Below, piece after piece: positions 22,971-35,959 of a stretch of DNA of 64,000 bases. The translations under genes and the position numbers were made by a program. Source of the DNA: Hofstenia miamia (Eukaryota > Xenacoelomorpha > Acoela > Hofsteniidae); contig CABFPE010000166.1 in the NCBI GenBank assembly GCA_900660155.1, positions 134,422 through 198,421 on the forward strand, written 5' to 3'. The notes under the pieces are model-generated. The model was given only the letters and a program-made list of their open reading frames with translations. It was not told where the DNA came from and ran no database searches. The stretch's first letter is position 1; each line of letters begins with the position of its first letter.

Positions 22971-25900
22971 GGCAGAGTTCTGTAACACATGTGCCCCTCA
23001 AATATTAACGCATTTTTCAAAAAACAAAAATATGATTTTTATAACTTGCTATTTAACTGAAAACCATCTAATTTTAAAAAGATTGTAAAATGGACCAACA
23101 AAAAAATATTATGTACACTAGAAGCAGGATATTTTAAACTGGAATGAGGAAGCATTTTCTAAAAAAACTCTATCAGCAATTGAATTTTTTATTATTATAT
23201 GCTTGGAAAATATATCTTGCAATGCAAACTAGACAAAATTGTGGACTTTTTTCAATGCAAATGAAATAGTTAATCATGAGTTCATTATTTGTAGTTGAAA
23301 TTTAGATTACTTTAATTTAGATTTAACTCTTTATTTTCTCAGAAATTTAACCATTATTAAAATAGCCTTTTCAATTATAGTCTGTGCTTTTAAAATCTAA
23401 GTTATATCTACTTATCAAAAACCATTGCGTATGACACAAAAATTATTTATATTTCTCTAGATGCTAAAGTAGTTTTTGCAAAACCGAAGAGAAAACTTAA
23501 ACGTTTCTGCAAATGTTGGAGTTTGTTCGAGATATTTTAAAGATGATTGCTTCATCCTTAACTCAATGTCAAACCGAAAATAACGAATCGGTTAGTTATT
23601 TCTTAACCCTTGCTTAAAAATTAGTACTATTTCTACGTTAGTCCCAGAAATTCAAGAATTGTATTCATATCCAACGGAACTGTTACCAACTTAAACTTCA
23701 AGCATCTTTCAAGGTCTTTTAAGTTCTTATAAGTTTGCTTAAAATTATTAGCTTGGTTTTTAGAGCATAACATTGGAACTATTTACTTCAGAATTACATG
23801 AAATTATTGAAAATTAGCAATTTAATATTATTTTACATTTACGAATACAATGCAATGCACTAAAGGAATACAGAAATGATTTTAGTCTTTAAAAACAAAA
23901 GTAATAAAAAACCATATACGCCAATGCAACTCTTTAAAGAACCAAAGCTGAATTCCTTCTAATTATGGTGACCAATTTAAAAATTCTTGTAAAAACTTGA
24001 AAGAACTTGAAAGACCTTTAAAGTTTAAGTTGGTAGCAGTTCCATGGGATGTAAGTATTACTTCTAGTCAATGTTATGTTGCTTATTAATTTCATCTTAA
24101 TTTGGTGGAAAATAGCGAATGTTAAAAATCTTATTTTGCAATATATTTTCGAATGGAATTTTCTAAAGTGGCTTAACGCATGGAGTTCAGTTAACAAACA
24201 ATTTGAGGAATATATGAATGCATTATTATTTACTACGAACACTTTAATTTTGTAATTTATAGATGCATTGTCAGAAAACCTACAGCTTAACTGCAACTTT
24301 AAGAACAAATTATTTACGATACCTTCAAATATTTTTTGAAAGATTTTTAAAAAAAGTTAAGCAATTTGTATTACGAACTTTGCAATAGTGCTAAATGTGA
24401 TTTGCAAGAGGTGAGTAAATATTAAAAGTTGGTTTATATTATACAATTTAATATTTTAAGGTGAAATTTTATATTGGTCACATGTATAGAGTATGAATTC
24501 CTAATTATTCTAAGCATCACTTTTAATATTGCAAGATGTAACCTTCATTTTGGCATGCTTTACTTTTAGCTGAAATGCTTTATTATAGAGATGGCTTTGA
24601 ACGTGATACAAACTAAAAATTTATAGAATCTCCCCACCCCACAAAATTCTTGGAAAAAAACTGCACTTGCAAAAATGTGAGAAATTGCATGAAAACAACT
24701 AAACAAGTGTGTAAAAAACCTGCTGCTAATTCTTTCAATCTGCCAAATAAACTGTGTTAAAAATTTCATAAGTGCGTATTACACTGCTGCAATTGCGTTT
24801 TTATCTTACAAGTTGCGTTCGTAAAGTACTTTTAAAGTTAACATAAGAAGGAATGCCATAAATTATAAAATTGTATTATCAAAATTCAAGAAGGTGAAAA
24901 TTTGACTGCAACCTTATGGAAATTGCAAACACAAATGAATTTGAATACGGCTTTTTTCTCAATGTAATTTTTTACAAATCTTGTGAAAAATTTGAAGAAA
25001 CTGGCAATGTAACTGTTGGTTCACCTATTGAGACCCGTATATAGGTGCACATTCATTATTTTTTTCTGTCGTCGACTATTTTAGGAAATATATAAGAATA
25101 GTTTATGCATAGAGCTGAAAATGGGAACCACTCCTTCGAAATATATTAAATATACGCAAATGACAATATGTCCTATTTGAACTACTCTGTTAATGAAACT
25201 AGTCCATGAATATAATGAACTTTCATTTTAATTTATGAAGAGCAGTCCCTAGGTTCTTGCAATTGCAGTAATAATAACAAAATAGTCCTTAATAGAAGCA
25301 AAAAAACCCTGCTCTCAGTCATTATAATTTCGTGATAGGACTTAATTTTAGAGAACTACACTTAAATCAATATATTTCTTGAAAGATATGATTGCTAAAA
25401 TTTCGCACCCCTATCTAGGCTTTGCCTTTTCTCATTTCTAAAAGAATCATTCGAGGCACTCCTTCAGAAAATTAATATATTCCATCATCTTGTTCTAAAA
25501 TTCGACTAAGTGATGGCCAATGATCAACTTACAACTTTTGGATCAACATATTTTGATATGATGTTATGATTTTATTGTGAAATTGACGTCAGTAAGTTCA
25601 CTGCTATGCTCAATAAATTAGCAACATAATAATAGCATGATTATTATTTTCAGAAATTTATCATACTAACAAAAAATTAGAATAAGCAAAATAAGGACAG
25701 TGTCAAATCTTTTGCCGAATTCGAAAAATATTAATAAATCTTTAAGAGCCACCCCTAGTTTAGATAGGCCTAAATAATTAATATATTATATTGTTGAAAA
25801 TCATTATGAAATTCTTAATATATATATGTACTACTTCCGAATTTCAATAAGGATATCGAAATTTAGCTGATAAATACACAATCAACGCCTCCTTTGTTTC

Positions 25901-27222
25901 ATAAATGACATAAAACAAACCGGATATAAATCTTGTCAATTGTCAAGCAAAATACTTATTGAAATCAACTATGAGCGGTAAGCTTTTAATAAGCTGGAAA
26001 TTTCAGTCTCTTTGAATAATAGTTGCTCATGTTTTTTGCATGGCAAAACTTTGAAACCCAAATCACAAATTTATTGTTTGTATACTTAACTTCTTTCTTA
26101 GCTTTCCTTCAAAAACTATTCATTTTGGCCTTAATTCTTTGAGTAAAATCACAAATATCCGTAATGTTGCAAATGGTAAGTAGGTGCCTATTTTTCATTC
26201 GGATATTTAGAAAGATTTCATTATTGTAATAACCCCAAATTTTATATTTCTTGCATGAAATTTTAGAGAATCAAATAATTTAAAATATGCCTTCTCTGAT
26301 ATAAGAATTCGCTAATTCTACAAACGCTGTTGACAACATTGGGTGGCATATATGAAATGGAAATTCCGTTTTGGGTTACCTCAAATTATTAGAGCCAATA
26401 ACCTTATGAAATTGATAACAGGTATTTCATCTGGAAGTGACAGATCACAATTCTTGCAAGCATTTGAGCTCTTTACTTCATGTAATACGACTAGAATAAC
26501 AATAAGTGAATCGATATTAGTAAATAACACTGTATGTGGCCAAACATATCATGTAAATATTGTTTTTTCTAAAATATTGGTGAGGAAATGCAATTATAAA
26601 TGTTGGTATTTGGTATTAAATCTTCCCAAATTAAACGGCTTTGATTTCCAAAAATTAAAAAAAAACACATTTTTCTGAGCAGTTCATATAAAACTCTATT
26701 TCAAAATCCACTTCTATCTGCTTGTGTCATACTGAGCGAAGGATCCGCCTTTAGGTCGAATGGAGTGGTCGCTCCCACCCCTCATTGAAAAATTATAGAC
26801 TTTTCCAATACCTCCTTAGCAAAGTTGCAAATTTTGTAAGATCAGTAGGCCCTATTTTTCCATTATGAATTGTGTCAAAATATATCGATCTCTACACGAT
26901 TCAAGGATGACATTACAATTTAGGGAATGATTGCGGATCCACGTCAAAAAACCTAACAAACATAGTACAAATCTAAATATGGAAACGCATTACAAATATT
27001 ACGTTTTAACATTACGTGTATAAGAAACAATGCAAGGTGGTATCAAATGGAAATCGAAACATTTCTAATGCCAATATTTCTTCAAAAACGTTTTATTCAT
27101 AATCTTAATAAGGTTAATGATATTCAGATAGTCTAGACATTTAACCAGATCTCATGTTAAAATTAACAAATAAGTAATATGATATAGAATTTCTCTTAGG
27201 TCAGCGACATTTAAGTAGATGT
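22971..27222. other. AT-rich intergenic sequence upstream of transporter copy 2
   Basis: About 4.2 kb with no convincing gene. Open frames at 24018-24308, 24566-24769 and 26343-26678 show no known motif and no splice support. A GC-richer patch at 26735-26800 (GGATCCGCC) could be an eroded hAT-type end. Confidence 0.4.
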
Positions 27223-28081
27223 ATGTTTTGGTATACAGTAATCACTGTAATAGTCGTCTTCCTTTATGATGGTTTACAGGATTCAATAATTGCTCCAACA
27301 TTTCCAATTCAGGTAGTTTTCAATTTTTAAACATTGTTTTTAAAGTGCTTTTATTCTATTACATTTCTGCTTGCCTATAAAAGTACATGATTTATTGTAA
27401 AAAAATAATAAATAAGATTGAAAATTAGCCTGTAAAATATCCAGTAATAAAACTATTCACAATTCAATATATGCAGTAAAACTATTTTCAATGACCCAAT
27501 TTGCACAATTTTTTTTAGTTTTTTATGCAAAGGGCTGCCCTATTCCTATATATATATATATAAATATATATANNNNNNNNNNNNNNNNNNNNNNNNNNNN
27601 NNNNNNNNNNNNNNNNNNNNNNNNNNNNNNNNNNNNNNNNNNNNNNNNNNNNNNNNNNNNNNNNNNNNNNNNNNNNNNNNNNNNNNNNNNNNNNNNNNNN
27701 NNNNNNNNNNNNNNNNNNNNNNNNNNNNNNNNNNNNNNNNNNNNNNNNNNNNNNNNNNNNNNNNNNNNNNNNNNNNNNNNNNNNNNNNNNNNNNNNNNNN
27801 NNNNNNNNNNNNNNNNNNNNNNNNNNNNNNNNNNNNNNNNNNNNNNNNNNNNNNNNNNNNNNNNNNNNNNNNNNNNNNNNNNNNNNNNNNNNNNNNNNNN
27901 NNNNNNNNNNNNNNNNNNNNNNNNNNNNNNNNNNNNNNNNNNNNNNNNNNNNNNNNNNNNNNNNNNNNNNNNNNNNNNNNNNNNNNNNNNNNNNNNNNNN
28001 NNNNNNNNNNNNNNNNNNNNNNNNNNNNNNNNNNNNNNNNNNNNNNNNNNNNNNNNNNNNNNNNNNNNNNNNNNNNNNNNN

Positions 28082-28112
<31 letters not shown>

Positions 28113-29832
28113 TAATATATATCTAATTAAATGGAAGTAATTAAATTTCACTTTTTATTATTACAAGAATCTAAAATTTCTAAATTTTTATTTCTAAACA
28201 ACTCTTGGAAAACTAGATTGCCAATAATTGAAAGTCTTTTAAATTTTTTACTAGTAAATATCTAGAGTTTTTTAAAAATCGATATAAATTTAAATCACTT
28301 CTTTTCATCAAAACCTGCAAGTACTAATATATTCCACAAATGAATAAATCAATTGTACAAGATAATTGGAGAAGTAAAATGCTTAAAACGCTATTGAGAA
28401 ATATATCGGATTATCCAGACTTTAGAAAAAAAGAAATAACGAGCAATTTTTATTTTAGTTTATTTATAATTAAGGTTTTCTAGTCCGTGCAACTGGTACT
28501 TAAGATTTAGGTTGTGTATAGTATATATATGTAGTTTTCAATTTTTAAACATTGTTTTTAAAGTGCTTTTATTCTATTACATTTCTGCTTGCCTATAAAA
28601 GTACATGATTTATTGTAAAAAAATAATAAATAAGATTGAAAATTATATATACATATATTGATCTTTAGTAGATGATAATAAAATTAATTTTCTTTCTGAA
28701 ATTCAGACATAATTTAGTCCAAAGTTGTTCACAATTCGGGGGAAACTTTCATTGGATTGACTATGGCTTCAAACGAAGTAGGAAATTTGATTGCTAGCTT
28801 ATTGGTATTTCACTTTTTTTCTTCAATTGCACCAAAGAAATATCATTTCATTGTTCTATGCTCAATTTCAGGAGCGTGCGTCATTTCATTTGGCATCAGT
28901 GACGGCATACAAAACAAATATGTGTACCAATTTCTTCAGGTATTCCTACGTGCAACATCAGGGGTTGCAGTTGGATTCAATTATTGTTTCGCAGTAGTTT
29001 TTCTCAGCTTAATAAGTGAAACTCAAAAGATGAGGGCGATTTTAATAACTACCGTGAGTACTGTCTTCTACACTGGGATTTCTATTGCACCTTTACTCGC
29101 AATCATTTTGATAGAGCCTCTGGGTTACACCAACATACTACTGATTATTGGAGGTAAACAATTGTATATACGTAAAAAATCAGAGTTGTAAATCTGACAA
29201 GAAATTTTCGGTATTTACCTGGCTCGAGAGCTGCCATGCAAAATTTGAAGAAAGGATGATTCTACATGGCCATAAAATCTATGAAATTAATCGGAATTTC
29301 CTGGAACAAATAATTTCAGTAGAGCTGAGACTGTGAATAAAAAAATTAAGCATTCTCCGAAAATATTCGGGGGCATTCTCGCAAGGTCTAGCTCACAGGC
29401 TGACACGCTCATTTACAAAGCTGATAGTTCTATAACATATTTCGCTTAACATCCTATTTGGTAGGAAATATGAAAAGCAATAGCTTTACAATAATATATT
29501 CATAACCTAACCCTAATTCTTATTCCATTCCCTTAACTTAGTGGTTTTATAAATTTCTAATTTCAAATATATATTTTTTAACAAAATGGAAATATTAAAA
29601 TTATTGGAACCTTTATGTGCTAAAATCGAATTTAATAATTGTTTTCGTAGTATTGAAAAACCCTGAATTTCTTATATTTTTAATAAAAAATCTCAAATTT
29701 GAATGTTTGTCAAAATTTTTTTCAATTATTGTATCTCAAATTATTTTGAAAGCAATCTACTAAAGCTATTATGCTTTGAATATATTAAAAATTATTGTAT
29801 GAGTGATTGCGGATTATTTCACTTTTTTGATT

Positions 29833-29884
<52 letters not shown>

Positions 29885-30639
29885 AATAAATTTTCATTAT
29901 AGGTTTGGCTCTTGTTACTGCAGGTTTCTTGGTATTTGCACCAAGTGTGGAGATGGAAACACAAACAGAAAACTCTAAGCAATCACAAGTCATTAAGCCA
30001 TTTCTAATTCTTAAGCGAAAGAGAATATTGATTCAGATGTATTGTCAGTTGGTAACTTACATTGTATGGGGATTCGTAGAGGCAAGCTTGGCATTATTCT
30101 TGTTTCTGGGATTTGGCGCCAATCAGATTACAGTAGGATACGTGTTTAGTGTTGGAACAGCAATCACATTATTAAGTTCTTTAGCTTCTATTTATATTAA
30201 CAGCAAAGAGCTGCATAAATTGAATTTTGCAACTTCAATTTTCATCCAAAATTTAGCAATGACTCTCTTATCCTTCTCCGCATACCATAAGTGGTTCAGT
30301 GGAGTAGTTTGGGGTTACTGTTTGCATTCCTTTGCAAGATCAATGACAAGTGGCGCAAGTGTCCTCTACATGAATGACTTAATTGAAAATGAAATCGAAA
30401 ATGCATCATCCAGCTCAATTGGAATATCTTCATCAGTCTCAAATATCCTCACATTGAGTGGAAGGTCTATTGGACTATTCTTTTTTGGAGGCCTACTTTT
30501 TGATCATATTGGATACTTCATTACTGTTATTACAGTGTTATGTTTACTGGTGATTGCAGCATTAGGCCAAGCTTACATTTTGCTATTTCCTAACCAAATT
30601 AAAGATGATAAGCGATCAAAATATGAAAGTCTAGGATAA
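27223..30639 (+). CDS. SLC18B1-like MFS transporter, copy 2 of tandem array (3 exons)
   Basis: Predicted multi-pass transporter of about 420 residues. Exon 1 is 27223-27312 (MFWYTVITV to FPIQ, phase 0 donor CAG|GTAG). Exon 2 is 28718-29153 (acceptor after TTTAG, phase 1 donor G|GTAAAC). Exon 3 is 29903-30639 (acceptor ATAG, stop TAA). Boundaries were set by alignment with copy 3 and keep the frame open throughout. Helix 1 carries QDSIIAPTFPIQ, like the 'SILGPFFP' of SLC18B1. Exon 2 encodes about four more helices, with YTGISIAPLLA and EPLGY in the place of SLC18B1 'GLILGPPVGGFL...GY'. Exon 3 holds the second half, with GFVEASLALF near the SLC18B1 'GFLDPTLSLF' block and ARSMTSG in a loop. The usual MFS loop 2-3 charged motif is not recognisable. 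Vesicular or plasma-membrane amine transport is a family-based guess; the substrate is unknown. Intron 1 contains a 509-base N gap. Confidence 0.8.
27313..27427. repeat. 115-bp direct repeat, unit 1 (start of intron 1 of copy 2)
   Basis: Identical over 115 bp to 28531-28645. The identity begins exactly at the GT of the exon 1 splice donor. The two units bracket about 1.1 kb that contains the N gap. Confidence 0.95.
27573..28081. other. Assembly gap (509 N)
   Basis: Flanked by (TA)n on both sides. It lies inside intron 1 of transporter copy 2. Confidence 0.95.
28531..28645. repeat. 115-bp direct repeat, unit 2
   Basis: Second identical unit of the repeat at 27313-27427, preceded here by (TA)n, not by coding sequence. 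Confidence 0.95.
29840..29885. repeat. (TA)n microsatellite
   Basis: Immediately upstream of the exon 3 acceptor of transporter copy 2, so the pyrimidine tract is short and AT-rich. Confidence 0.9.
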
Positions 30640-30824
30640 AGATATCAGTATGGATTTATTAAGCAAAGTACCATACTTTATTGTAAATCAGTATATAATT
30701 TAACTGCATTTGTATATTTATAAAAATCTATGCACTAATAATAACAATGCATTTTAATAGCTTAATTACATGGCAGAGTGACTGTCGGGTCACATTTTCA
30801 GCCTTGGTGATGCATTAACCCGAA

Positions 30825-31125
30825 CAGACTTGACAACGAGCCGACATTTCCAAGCTCGGCTCGGCTCAGCTTGTTTAAATTTTGTGTAAGTTCGGCTTGC
30901 CACATAAAATCTTTGAATGAGGCTCGTTTTAGCTCGGCATTTTTTTTAATTACATAAAATTATAGGAAAGGCATACTAACTGCAAAAAATAATCAAATTA
31001 ATAAGCAGAACTATAAACTTGTTTTGCCTAAAATATGCTTGTTTTGGGCTCGTTGTATATCAAATACTGTGCTCAAGCTCGGCTCGGGCTCGGCTCGTTA
31101 GAAGCTCTGCTAGTTGACAAGTCTG
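30825..31125. mobile_element. hAT-like MITE (GCTCG-rich family), copy B
   Basis: A 301-bp element. The left end is CAGACTTGACAACGAGCCGA; the right end read inward is CAGACTTGTCAACTAGCAGA. Reiterated GCTCG units follow both ends. It is a shorter relative of the element at 12754-13305 and lacks the piggyBac-type insert. No clear target duplication was found (flanks ...CCCGAA and CATTCGAA share only the last four bases). Confidence 0.75.
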
Positions 31126-32359
31126 CATTCGAATACTCATTGACCTGGAGATCCGACCCGATGAACAGGTAAAATATAACACATGAGACTATATACATAT
31201 ATTTTTTATTGCATGGCCTACAATAATTTGTGCTTCGAGTGTATTTGTATCGAGACGTTATGTTAATATATATAAAACAGATTTGAAAAGTACATGTTTT
31301 TCTGGAATTCGAAAGTGGTTTTTCCAGATCTTTAACAGAAACAGTGTCATTGGTGATGACCACAAAATCAGCAACTTAGTACTGCCCAAATTCAACATGT
31401 TTCTTTAAATATATTGGCGAGGAAGTATGCAACCAGTCGTAATATGGTCCAAATTAATCTTAAAAATTATTTGTAAATGAATGTTTTCATTTCCCGATGG
31501 GATTGCCATCATTGCAAAGTGATTCAACTATTTGATGGAATCAATCATTTATTTTTCTCTAAGACTCAACAATGAATTTCAACTTCAGTTTGCAGTTTTT
31601 TATTATAAAATTTTAACCCTGTATCTACTAGTTTTATTTTTAAGTAACAACAAAAATTTGTGAAGAATTTTATCTAAGCCCTTTAAAAATATTGAAACTC
31701 TTTTACAGGGAAAAATCTATGGGGTTGATCAATTCTTGAAATGATGAAGCATATGCAAATATGAATATTTTTCATTGAGAATGATTTAGAGCATAGTATT
31801 ATCTAGATATATGATACACGATAAAATACAAAAATACTAGGGCTACAATACTTATAAATCTGCTTACTCGAATTTTTAAAATGTTCACGAAATGCTTGTA
31901 GAAATTAAATTGAACTTTTGTTTTCAGTACCTGTTTTCCGCTCCAGCGATTTATTCGAAATTGACTTGAAACTAAATGGACCAAGTGGGACAATTGATTC
32001 CACTAGTAAAATAACTTAGGACCCTTCTTGCATTAAAACGGATAGTTTAGAAAAAATTGATCAAAATGGCTTATGGATATTGCTTGCAATAGCTTGTAAT
32101 TTTTTCTTATAGCTGATTCCAATTTACAAAATTGAAGATAAATAATATATTTTTTCTTGCCAGATTGAGCAAAATACACAAATACATGAAGTATCTTCAC
32201 GATCAATTTCATTACAAAATATTTCTGTCGCACTATATCGTACGAAAATTGATTCTGAGTGCCATCTTAAAATATGGAGTAAATGATATTTTAAGCGATT
32301 GCAATAAACATATCGGCATTTCGAAAAACTTTCTGTATGTAGTTTTCGAGTTAATGAAA
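31126..32359. other. AT-rich intergenic sequence
   Basis: Only short open frames on both strands, with no recognised domain. Confidence 0.4.
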
Positions 32360-32363
32360 TTAA

Positions 32364-33280
32364 CCCATTATGACCCAAGCATGTTGATCGTGTTTAAATA
32401 TTGATGATAATGTTGAGGTCTATTTATTTATAACCTAATTAAGCATTTTTCCAGAATTTATAAATTTGCTACAATTTTTAAATTTTTAAAGTTGTATTGC
32501 GCAAACGCAACATGGGTCAATATGACCAATAAAAACAGAAATTTATTTATTATGATAATTTGAAAAACACTTGGGGTGCAATGTAACATTGCAAAGGTTA
32601 CATCTAAAAATAGTTTGGGGTGAACAGACTTTGCAGCGTAGTCTCTTCCTGAAGTGGTCTTCTGATGGAATATGCATGGCATTTTTTCTAGCTCTTTTTG
32701 AACTTTTTGTAGTATTGGATAGAATTTACAGTACAACACTTCGACGGAATTCAATGTATGACATTGTTTTTTTTTGTAACTTGGCAATAAAGAAACCAAG
32801 CATTAGCACATTCCAAGTCAATCAACCATGATAATATAGGCCCGTACCATTTCTTTGACCAAATTGATATTCTGTAATTGCAGATTGCTTGATCAATTAG
32901 GTCTACAGCTCCCATTAACATGTGGTATTTTCTTATAGCATTTAGCATTGGGACCTGAATCCTCTTTTTGACCATCTAAATATATAAAATACATTTGAAT
33001 TATTTGTAGACTGACCTTGAGCATGATTGAACTGGAATGTCGTTGTGAATATTTGATGCAATATAAATAAATCTATTGTCACACCATTCTATGACATTTA
33101 CACCATTTGAAGATTGAACATTAAAACTTCCCCTAGTTTTCGATTTTAAGGATTTTTTTCAGTTACATGTGCACTCTTCAGTCTGTTAACTTGAATTGTT
33201 CCTGTAATACCAATCTGCTTGTCTGTCATCAAATAAATCAGTGGCAGAGTTGTAATTTTTATAATTATAAAGCGATTTCA
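32364..33280 (-). mobile_element. piggyBac-family transposase relic
   Basis: The minus strand carries the C-terminal half of a piggyBac DDE transposase. About 33250-33180 gives LPLIYLMTDKQIGITGTIQV, like 'LPLL..L...GI.ATGTIR.NR'. About 33100-33020 gives WCDNRFIYIASN, like 'W.D...V...SN', with the conserved Asp. The frame 32975-32751 gives MGAVDLIDQ, NYRISIWSKKWYGPI and CANAWFLY, matching 'M.GVD..DQ....YR......KWY.....D....NA..LY'. The pieces lie in different frames and one stop falls after VTEKNP. At the 3' side TTAA (32360-32363) is followed by CCCATTATGACCC, a plausible piggyBac end, with GGTCAATATGACC repeated inside near 32515. The 5' end was not found. Confidence 0.8.
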
Positions 33281-34435
33281 TGTTTGGTAAATAACAATGT
33301 TTACGATTGGATACATTTTTTGACATTTAAACAATAGAAAATAGATAAAACCACGTAATATTGATATTGACTATGAAAGCTTGCAAATTTATACATAGAG
33401 CGGCATAATTGAATTTCACATTGATGAAAGATTTCAAACTTTTTGGTGAGCTATTTTTATAATTAAATCTCAGATATTGGTTTGATTCTTAACATTTTTT
33501 GCAATATTATGTCTAGTTAGTTTTACAGATATTTCTTTTAAAATGGAATCAATTTTATTTTAATAAATTGCTGCGAATTTGCAGTCCGATGTTAAATTTA
33601 TTATAGACTTTATCATAAATAGAAACGTTGTTTCTTTGTTAATACACATTTTTAACTGATTTTGTTTAAACTTTTATTTAGCATGTCTTTTATACTGTGA
33701 TCTATCACTTAATTTATTAATCATTAATTTAGATACGATCGTGTGAAATTCATAATGTGCAAATAAACATTGCGTATGTTTCCTACAGCATTCTTCAACA
33801 ACAATGATGATAAACTAACACAATAGACAAATTCAATAGTAAGATATATATGTTCATTATAAGCAAAGTGTAGAATAAATTACATTTTTGTCTTGTCTTA
33901 AACACGTATGTGGGTTTTTCCACGTACGTTTATTAAATATTAGAAATTGCGTGTTTTTGCATAAACTAGTTTTTGGTTTTTTCCAAAAATTATTTTGCTT
34001 TATTACCGAAATAAGCCATTACACTTCTAACGAGTATTATTATCTCTCTGATTCAAACATTTGTTATTAAACTTTAACCGAATAAAACAAGTATGTAAAA
34101 TTAGTATGTAAACTAAATTAATGCGGTATTTCCAATGTCATGTTTGTTAATAAAAAAACAAGTATGTAACATAAGTTTTCAAACTAAATTAAGCCACATA
34201 AATAAGCGAGTCACATACATTACCAAATTCAAATATGAAGTATTTAAAAAAAATAAAACATGTAAGCTAAGTTAGTCCACGTAAATAAGCAAGTAAAAAA
34301 ATTGGTTACATCTTGAACAATAGATTGCAACAATTCTAATCTCATGGCATTTTCGACTTATTAATTATGTAATTCCAAAAACGTATATTAATAAAAAAAT
34401 TGGTTACATTTAAACAATAGACTGCAAAAAGAAAA
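33281..34435. other. AT-rich intergenic sequence
   Basis: Could include the lost 5' half of the piggyBac relic. Nothing was recognised. Short direct repeats of the type 'AAACAAGTATGTAA' recur at about 34085-34165. Confidence 0.4.
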
Positions 34436-34439
34436 TGAA

Positions 34440-34752
34440 GAGGCAGATGTAGTAGTGGTAGAAACAGCAGAAACCGCGGATGTAGAAACAGAGACAGCAA
34501 TCAAGGAAAGGTTTATCAACAACTGATATTTGCATCCTATCGTCTTTGTCCTACATCCCTTCTGCTCCTCTGGTATCAACCTGTTCTGTTCTGCTTAAGC
34601 TCTTCTCTTGTAGTTTCTATAGTCTTCCCCTTACCTACCCTGCACCTGTCCTGTAGAACTGAGGGCCTTTTCTTTTCGTTGCACTGTCGAGCTCAAACCC
34701 AGGTCTTCGCGGTCCCAGTCTAGCCTTTTACCTCTTGGCCACTAGGGCCCGT
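34440..34752 (-). repeat. tRNA-derived SINE with (TTA)n-flanked head
   Basis: Read on the minus strand from 34752, the head begins GGGCCCTAGTGGCCAAGAGG. It contains an A-box-like TGGCCAAGAGG and, about 40 bases on, a B-box-like GGGTTTGAGCTC, as in tRNA-derived SINEs. A GC-richer body of about 250 bp follows (CTACAGGACAGGTGCAGGGT and so on). The head abuts a (TTA)n tract at about 34752-34805. The body end is approximate. Part of it is repeated at 35960 by the segment duplication. Confidence 0.6.
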
Positions 34753-35256
34753 TATTGTTATTATTATTATTATTATTTTTATTATTATTATTAATATTAT
34801 TATTTTAAATGAAATGTAAATATTTGTTAATATATAAAATAATATAAAATAAATTGAAAATTGTAATAAAACTTGTTTATAATGAAAAAAATGTCACTGT
34901 ATTGATATGACTCATTTCCCAAAAATATTAATAATAATTTCGCATTTATGCATTAAATTAAATAATAATTATTTTTAAAAGTTATTGATTTATAAAATAA
35001 ATAATAATCAAATTTTTCTGCTTAATATTTTTGTAAGTGAAATCATTAAAAGTAAAATGATTTAAGGAAGCATTATATTTAATGCTAAATGACATTATGC
35101 AGCGCCAATAATACGAAATATTAACGCCAATTAAACAATATAAAACCCCAACTGTTCAGTTAAAAGAAGCTTCTCTATTTTGAAGAAAATGTTGTACAAG
35201 GGTTGCAGCTTTAAAAAATAAGTTTCAACATTTTAACCGCTGTGCTGATAAATTGT
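34562..35256. repeat. 695-bp direct repeat, unit 1
   Basis: Identical at every point I compared to 35960-36654 (constant offset of 1,398). It ends exactly at a single N (35257). Confidence 0.95.
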
Positions 35257-35257
35257 N

Positions 35258-35958
35258 ACATTTCTAATGATATCTCTCCTATGCTAGCTGAAACCTGATG
35301 TTGATTTAAAAATACTTAAGCAGACACGAACATTAGTTGACTAGTGACATATGCTTACATGATATTTTTAACCTTTGCAAAATTATTAATTAGATTTACT
35401 TCTGAATCGGTAAGCTATATTAAGATAATGGAATTTGCTTTTAAAATGTTGAATAACAAGAGTCCTACTAATTGCAGTGCTTTAGCTTAAATTACGTACT
35501 TAAAAAATTTTATTGCTGTGTTATGAGATCTCGACATTCTAGCTTAAAAGCATTCTGTAATGAATAACTAAAAATGGAAAAATTTCACATGCTGCAATGC
35601 CATTAAATTGATGCAAAACTTCATTCAAGAGGTTTTCACAAAATGATATCATGTTATGTATGCAATATTCCTGCTTAAATATATCCCTAAAATTTGCTTC
35701 ACGAGGTATGACAACAATGTGAAATGGAATATACAAAAATTGTACCTAACTTTCTACTTGTTAATTTCTATTCTTAGCTCAATATAATCAAATACTAATT
35801 GAAGTTTTACTCCTGTTTGCTGTTTTACTATTTCTTGAATCTTTACTTTGAATTGATTAATGGGTGTAAATGAGTACCTCTGAATTACATTAAAATTTTA
35901 CTTGGGGCTTCTGTATGTCCAAATTGATCAATAACTCCTAATGAACATTGTGAATGTT
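35258..35958. other. 701-bp segment bounded by single Ns
   Basis: Lies between the two 695-bp repeat units, with one N at each edge (35257 and 35959). No gene was recognised. This looks like a contig placed during scaffolding or polishing. Confidence 0.7.
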
Positions 35959-35959
35959 N

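Noticed and set aside
26343-26678. 111-codon plus-strand open frame
   Set aside because: No known motif, no splice or codon-bias support, and the length is expected by chance in several kb of AT-rich DNA.
26735-26800. GGATCCGCC-containing GC-rich patch as a hAT element end
   Set aside because: No matching opposite end and no 8-bp duplication could be found.
27491-28151. Open frames of about 200 codons on both strands
   Set aside because: They consist almost entirely of the N gap and flanking (TA)n, not sequence.
32976-33015. A 40-base GT-AG segment in the piggyBac relic that could be a mini-intron
   Set aside because: Removing it does not bring the flanking piggyBac blocks into one frame, and it is shorter than typical introns. 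A frame-changing lesion is simpler.
34440-34752. Functional tRNA gene on the minus strand
   Set aside because: A- and B-box-like sequences are present but the arms do not fold into a complete cloverleaf and a long non-tRNA body follows. A SINE is the better reading.
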